Of a stretch of 19,198 bases of DNA, positions 15,713 to 19,198 are shown one piece after another. Source of the stretch: DASWJQ01 sp036397095 (GTDB lineage: Bacteria; Chloroflexota; Anaerolineae; Anaerolineales; E44-bin32); the NCBI GenBank assembly GCA_036397095.1, contig DASWJQ010000174.1, positions 1-19,198 on the forward strand, written 5' to 3'. The stretch's first letter is position 1. Each line of letters begins with the position of its first letter. The notes under the pieces were generated by a model that was given only the letters and a program-made list of their open reading frames with translations, ran no database searches and had not been told where the DNA came from. Made by a program: the position numbers and the translations under genes.

Positions 15713-16493
15713 GCGCTATCGCTTGACCCGGCGTGCCTGGGCTCGAATCTGGTCGGACGAGGCGACCCTGATGGCCGAGCGCGAAACGCTTGGCTACCGC
15801 CGGGCCCGGCAAGAGCGGGCGCTCTATCTGCCCCACTTGCCGCGAGATGCCCCACTGCTGGAGGCCGGCTGCGGCATGGGCATCCGCCTGGTCGATTTGA
15901 CCGGATTTGACTACCAAGTGATCGGCCTCGACTATGTTGAGCCGGCGCTTCGGCCACTCAAGGCAGCCGACCCAGACCAGACTTTGCTGGCAGGCGACAT
16001 TCACCGTCTTCCGTTTCATTCGGAGTCGTTTGGCGCCTACCTGTCCTTTGGCGTCCTGGAGCACTTCGACTTTGGGCCCGGACCAGCACTGGCCGAAGCC
16101 TGGCGCATCCTGCGGCCTGGCGGCGTGCTGGTGGTCAGCGTCCCCGTGCCGAGCCTGGTCCGTCGACTTGTGCATCGCCGCAGACTGCGACGCGCAGCCT
16201 CAGGGGAGCACGGGGCGCTACTGTATGAGACCGCGTACGCGAGGGAGGACCTCGAAGCGGCAGTGCGTCTTGCCGGTTTCGAAGTGGTTGCAAGCCATCC
16301 GATTGGCCACAGCTTCACGCTTTGGGGGTTGGGGTGGCCGTTCCGAGCATCTGGCTACTATCGCACAACCGGGCTCGCCGAATGGCTCGGCGATCGACTC
16401 CGTGATTGGCTGCCGTGGTCCATGGCGTTTGGTTGCCTGACCATCGCCCACAGAATCCCAAACCGAGTCAGTCGGCGCTCACCGGACCAATAA
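15702..16493 (+). CDS. Class I SAM-dependent methyltransferase
   Basis: A 263-residue protein of the Methyltransf_11/25 type. Motif I is LLEAGCGMG (52-60). The acidic residue closing strand 2 is D77 (VIGLDYVE), GDIHRLPF (98-105) gives the adenine-contacting Asp, and SFGVLEHF (115-122) plus RILRPGGVLVVSVP (135-148) complete the Rossmann core. The family uses SAM to methylate small molecules, lipids or sugars. In this operon an O-methylated sugar or lipid carrier is the likely target. A later LWGLGWPFRASGYYRT segment and hydrophobic C-terminus may bind membrane or acceptor. The ATG at 15702 overlaps the preceding CDS by 11 nt. It ends block C, and its 3' end overlaps the convergent GT39-like gene by 26 bp. 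Confidence 0.87.
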   Translation: MRTERYRLTRRAWARIWSDEATLMAERETLGYRRARQERALYLPHLPRDAPLLEAGCGMGIRLVDLTGFDYQVIGLDYVEPALRPLKAADPDQTLLAGDIHRLPFHSESFGAYLSFGVLEHFDFGPGPALAEAWRILRPGGVLVVSVPVPSLVRRLVHRRRLRRAASGEHGALLYETAYAREDLEAAVRLAGFEVVASHPIGHSFTLWGLGWPFRASGYYRTTGLAEWLGDRLRDWLPWSMAFGCLTIAHRIPNRVSRRSPDQ

Positions 16494-17811
16494 CCGTCGC
16501 CCGGCGTTCCATCAGCCGCTGAACCGCCCCGCCCGCCAGCACCCACAGGAAGGCCTCCGCCGGGAACAGGTAGCGCGGCTGCGCCGTCAAAAAGAAGTGG
16601 ACCAGTAGGAAGTAAGCGGGTATCAGCATCACCGGGCCGGCCGTTCTCCATGCCGGCCAGAAACTGACCAACCCTAGCACCCCCAACCCCAAGGCAGCCA
16701 TGTGGAACAGATAGATGATCAGCTTGGGAACGAAGCTCGGCAGGCCGATAATCGCCAACAAGCCAGTCCACGACCGGTCTGCCTGCGCCCATGCGGCAGC
16801 CAGCACCTTGAGGCTGGGACCACCGATGTCGTTTACGCCGTGAGGCACCAAGACCGCCTGGGCGAGATTGCCCGACCGCAGACGCAGCCAACCCAGCGGG
16901 TCCGACCCAATCAGCCGGGCCACCTCCGGCAGGTAGTCATCACGCGTGCCGCCAAACGCCAGGCTGCGTTCGGCAGTAGGGAAGGTGCCCTGCCAGGTTC
17001 CATCACCGCTGGCGCCGATCCACAAATTGGAGCCAAAGCCCTCCGGAGTGAAGTAAGCGGTTTCGGCGCGCAGGTAGGCGACCCACGGGACGACGATGAC
17101 CAGCAGGCCGGCCAACAAGGCGGCAATCTGAGCACGACCGCTTCGTCTCCCGTGGGTCATCAGCCAATGGCCCCCCAGCAGCAGAACCAACGGCAAGGCA
17201 ACCGGTCGGGTCAACGTGGCCAAGCCCAGCACTGCGCCGCTCGCCGCCAATCTGGCGATCGAAGCCTCCCGCTGCGCCCGCAGATACAGCCAGCAGGCAG
17301 CCGTCAGCAGCAGGACAAAAAACGTCTCGGTTCGCAGGTAGAACGGTTCGATCACGAAGGCTGGGCCGAGCCCGACGGCCAGGGCAGCCAGCATGCCCGA
17401 TCTGCGCCCAACGCCCAGCTGCCGCACAAGCCCATAGACAAGCAGCACAGTCCATCCACTGGCCAGGACATTGCCAAGCCGAACGATGAACAAGAATCCC
17501 AAGGGGACGCCGGCCGCGTCTGGCATTGGCGCCGATGGGAAGGCCAGCCAGACTGTGGCCAGGAAAAGGGGGTACAGGGGACCGGCCGTCGTGAGCGGGT
17601 GCTCCAGTCCGCCATTGGCCAGCAACCAGGCCTGGCGCACGTAGTACGGGCCGTCGCCACCTTCATAGAGGGCCAGCGGGTCCTGCAGCAGCAGGAATAC
17701 CAGCCGCGCAGCCAAAGCCACCCCCAAGACGAGCAAGGCTTCCTTCTCGACAAGGTAGCGGGGGAAGGTCGAGGGCTTTTCGCCGCCGAGTGTCGACGAC
17801 ATCCTGGTCAC
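16468..17811 (-). CDS. GT39-like (ArnT/PMT-type) membrane glycosyltransferase
   Basis: A 447-residue polytopic protein with about 10-12 helices. After the first helix it has ALYEGGDGPYYVRQAWLLA (48-66), with the acidic cluster in the first extracytoplasmic loop where GT-C catalytic Asp/Glu residues lie. Later come LATLTRPVALPLVLLL and the terminal FFLTAQPRYLFPAEAFLWV, both typical of bacterial GT39-like enzymes that use polyprenyl-phosphate sugars. I chose the GTG at 17811 because it forms a GTGA overlap with the upstream stop, as at 1486. An ATG three codons in (17802) is an alternative. It is the last gene of the minus-strand block D. The substrate cannot be inferred beyond a sugar on the outer face of the membrane. 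Confidence 0.82.
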   Translation of the reverse strand: MTRMSSTLGGEKPSTFPRYLVEKEALLVLGVALAARLVFLLLQDPLALYEGGDGPYYVRQAWLLANGGLEHPLTTAGPLYPLFLATVWLAFPSAPMPDAAGVPLGFLFIVRLGNVLASGWTVLLVYGLVRQLGVGRRSGMLAALAVGLGPAFVIEPFYLRTETFFVLLLTAACWLYLRAQREASIARLAASGAVLGLATLTRPVALPLVLLLGGHWLMTHGRRSGRAQIAALLAGLLVIVVPWVAYLRAETAYFTPEGFGSNLWIGASGDGTWQGTFPTAERSLAFGGTRDDYLPEVARLIGSDPLGWLRLRSGNLAQAVLVPHGVNDIGGPSLKVLAAAWAQADRSWTGLLAIIGLPSFVPKLIIYLFHMAALGLGVLGLVSFWPAWRTAGPVMLIPAYFLLVHFFLTAQPRYLFPAEAFLWVLAGGAVQRLMERRATVIGPVSAD

Positions 17812-19088
17812 GCTGGCGCTTTGGGCGCCGTCGCGGCTGGGTCCCCGGCGGCTGCCCCGGCTCCACTCGGCAATCCGGATCGGCCTCCCCTCCCAGCCAG
17901 CCCCCGACCAAACTCTTCAACCACCGATTCGAACACATTAACGTACCGATCGGCCACCGACCGCCAGCTGAAATGTGCCCGCACATGCTCACGCCCGGCT
18001 TGGCCGATGCGCTCGGCCAACCGGGGCTGGCCAATCAGGCGGAGTACCTGATCCGCCAGGCTCTCAGCCGTTGTGCCGAGCAATACATGCTCCTTGGCGG
18101 TCAATGACAACCCATCACAGCTGATCGGTGTCGCCACGACCGGCACCCCTTGGGCCAACGCCTCGAGCACCTTGTTATGCATGCCCGAACCGCTTGTCAG
18201 CGGCGAGACAAAGCAGGTCGCCTGGCGCAAGTAGCTGCCGACAGCCGGCACCCAGCCGGTGACCTCGACGGAATCGTTGGCGAGGCGCCGCACCTTGCCC
18301 GGGGGGTCGGCCCCAACCAGAAGCAGGCGGGCCGCCGGTTTGACCGCCTGCACGCGGGGTAGGATTTCTTCCGCCAACCAGATGGCCGCCTCGACATTCG
18401 GCGCATACGTGTAGTTGCCGACAAAGACCAGCGTTGGCGGGGCCCGAGGTATGCGGTACTCCACCGGCAGATCGACGCCGTTCGGGATGACCTCGACGGG
18501 AAGTCCGGCGGCGAGATCGGCCAGCTCTGCCCGATCGCCCTCTCCCACCACAATGACCCGGCCGAAGCCTTGGTAGATCGTGCGCTCGAACCCTCGCGCC
18601 ACCTTCCACTCCAACCAGGCCCGCAAGCGCCGGGCACCGCCAGCAACTGCCAGCCGGCGCCGGTGGAGCAGTGTCAGCGAGTCGGCCGGCACGATGACCG
18701 TCGGCAAGTGAGACCAGACGGCATTGCGGAACTCATAGACTTGAATGCTGCCCAGGAAGTGGACCAGGTCGAAGTCGTGTTCGAGCACAGCCTGGGCTAT
18801 CGCTCGCCACATGCTCGGGTTCCATGATTCGCCGGCCTGGTTTGGGAATACGCGCCGCAGTCGGAGGAGATAGTCGAGGCCGGAGCGCATCCGTTCGGGT
18901 AGGAGTTGTACCGAGCCGAAGTGTTCGTACGGTTTCCCTTCGGAGGGATGCTGCGTTTCGCCGTCAAAGGCGATGAGATCCAACTGGTTACCGCGCGCCG
19001 ATAATTCCCGCGCCAGGTAGTGGAGCATTAACCTGTCGCCGTGGTGCAGGGGATCGGGCGGACAGCGGGAGACGACCAGGATCTTCAG
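17808..19088 (-). CDS. GT4 family glycosyltransferase, probable CTG start (stp1-like)
   Basis: A 426-residue GT4 enzyme when read from CTG at 19088, starting (M)KILVVSRCPPDPLHHGDRL. This is the canonical first Rossmann strand and loop. The first in-frame ATG (19028) would delete it, and the next stop upstream is at 19122-19124 with no ATG, GTG or TTG between. The CTG lies in a CTGA overlap with the preceding gene's stop and has AGGGAG 7 nt upstream. The donor half has VIPNGVDL (about 200-207), VFVGNYTYAPNVEAA and SGSGMHNKVLEALAQG (about 299-314), a variant of the GT4 acidic motif with NK-x-LE. The pattern resembles PEP-CTERM/XrtA-associated Stp1-type sugar transferases. The last 33 residues are Gly/Ala/Pro-rich low-complexity sequence. 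Confidence 0.85.
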   Translation of the reverse strand: MKILVVSRCPPDPLHHGDRLMLHYLARELSARGNQLDLIAFDGETQHPSEGKPYEHFGSVQLLPERMRSGLDYLLRLRRVFPNQAGESWNPSMWRAIAQAVLEHDFDLVHFLGSIQVYEFRNAVWSHLPTVIVPADSLTLLHRRRLAVAGGARRLRAWLEWKVARGFERTIYQGFGRVIVVGEGDRAELADLAAGLPVEVIPNGVDLPVEYRIPRAPPTLVFVGNYTYAPNVEAAIWLAEEILPRVQAVKPAARLLLVGADPPGKVRRLANDSVEVTGWVPAVGSYLRQATCFVSPLTSGSGMHNKVLEALAQGVPVVATPISCDGLSLTAKEHVLLGTTAESLADQVLRLIGQPRLAERIGQAGREHVRAHFSWRSVADRYVNVFESVVEEFGRGLAGRGGRSGLPSGAGAAAGDPAATAPKAPA

Positions 19089-19198
19089 CGCCGATCTCCC
19101 TGGCCGGAGACTCCCTGCCCATCATGCGGTGCCAGCAACCTCTCGACCACACCTGCGAACTCGGCAGCGTACCGGTCCAGCGAAAAGTGTGTTTCCAC
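19085..19198 (-). CDS. C-terminal end of a probable GT4-type glycosyltransferase, 5' partial
   Basis: The minus-strand frame is open from the window end to a TGA at 19087-19085, giving 37 residues: an ETHFSLDRYAAEFAGVVERLL segment followed by a Gly/Gln/Arg-rich tail. A (H)FSxDxxAxxFxxVxExLL helix is typical of the end of GT4 enzymes; compare HFSWRSVADRYVNVFESVVE in the next gene. The start lies beyond the window. Its stop overlaps the CTG start of the next gene by 4 nt, making these two and the GT39-like gene one transcription unit. The family call rests on the short C-terminal helix only. Confidence 0.6.
   Translation of the reverse strand: METHFSLDRYAAEFAGVVERLLAPHDGQGVSGQGDRR
19096..19101 (-). 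promoter_or_regulatory. Shine-Dalgarno sequence deciding the CTG start
   Basis: On the minus strand the hexamer AGGGAG occupies 19101 to 19096 and is separated by 7 nt from the CTG at 19088-19086. It is the strongest and best-spaced ribosome-binding site I found in the window and sits inside the coding end of the upstream gene. It supports initiation at CTG rather than at the ATG 60 nt downstream. Confidence 0.6.

Noticed and set aside
16702..18051. Long plus-strand open frame of 449 codons opposite block D
   Set aside because: It is Gln/Arg/Gly-rich with no domain and lies antisense to the GT39-like and GT4 genes, whose translations carry clear family motifs. Long antisense frames are expected in GC-rich coding DNA.
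1..19198. CRISPR arrays, tRNA/rRNA genes, insertion sequences or long repeats
   Set aside because: By eye there are no regularly spaced repeats, RNA gene signatures, transposase genes or long inverted repeats. A computed self-alignment was not possible, so short or diverged repeats could be missed.

Overview
This is a GC-rich, densely packed bacterial window made almost entirely of surface-glycan genes: extracellular polysaccharide, capsule or cell-surface glycan assembly and decoration. I count 16 protein genes, the first and last cut by the window ends. There are five GT4-type glycosyltransferases (one partial), two CgeB-like glycosyltransferases, four polytopic GT-C/GT39-like membrane proteins (one partial), two Wzx/MATE-like flippases, one AsnB-type amidotransferase, one left-handed beta-helix acyltransferase and one class I methyltransferase. 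I see no rRNA, tRNA, CRISPR array, insertion sequence or integrase. Multiple GT39-like proteins beside GT4 enzymes and an AsnB-like gene, with this codon use, fit a Chloroflexota (Anaerolineae-like) genome, but that assignment is an impression and has not been tested against a database.

The genes fall into four tight blocks. Block A (+, 1-7429): GT39-like tail, GT4, flippase, AsnB, CgeB-like GT, GT4. Block B (-, 10004-7421): GT4 then a second flippase. Block C (+, 10135-16493): CgeB-like GT, GT39-like protein, acyltransferase, large GT-C-like membrane protein, methyltransferase. Block D (-, 19198-16468): GT4 tail, GT4, GT39-like protein. Within blocks, genes overlap by 4-20 nt or are separated by 1-18 nt, which points to polycistronic messages and translational coupling. 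The only real non-coding interval is the 130 bp divergent region between blocks B and C. Blocks A/B and C/D converge with their stop codons overlapping (9 and 26 bp), so there is no intergenic space for conventional terminators there.

A reasonable model is that cytoplasmic GT4 and CgeB-like enzymes build lipid-linked oligosaccharides, the two flippases move them across the membrane, and GT-C enzymes add sugars from polyprenyl-phosphate donors on the outer face. AsnB, the acyltransferase and the methyltransferase would provide amide, acyl and methyl decorations. No initiating phosphoglycosyltransferase, clear Wzy polymerase or Wza/Wzc export gene is visible, so the locus probably extends beyond the window.

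The most notable detail is in block D. The complete GT4 gene lacks an ATG/GTG/TTG that would keep its first Rossmann strand. Its canonical N-terminus reads from a CTG at 19088, placed in a CTGA 4-nt overlap with the upstream stop and preceded by the best Shine-Dalgarno sequence I saw in the window.
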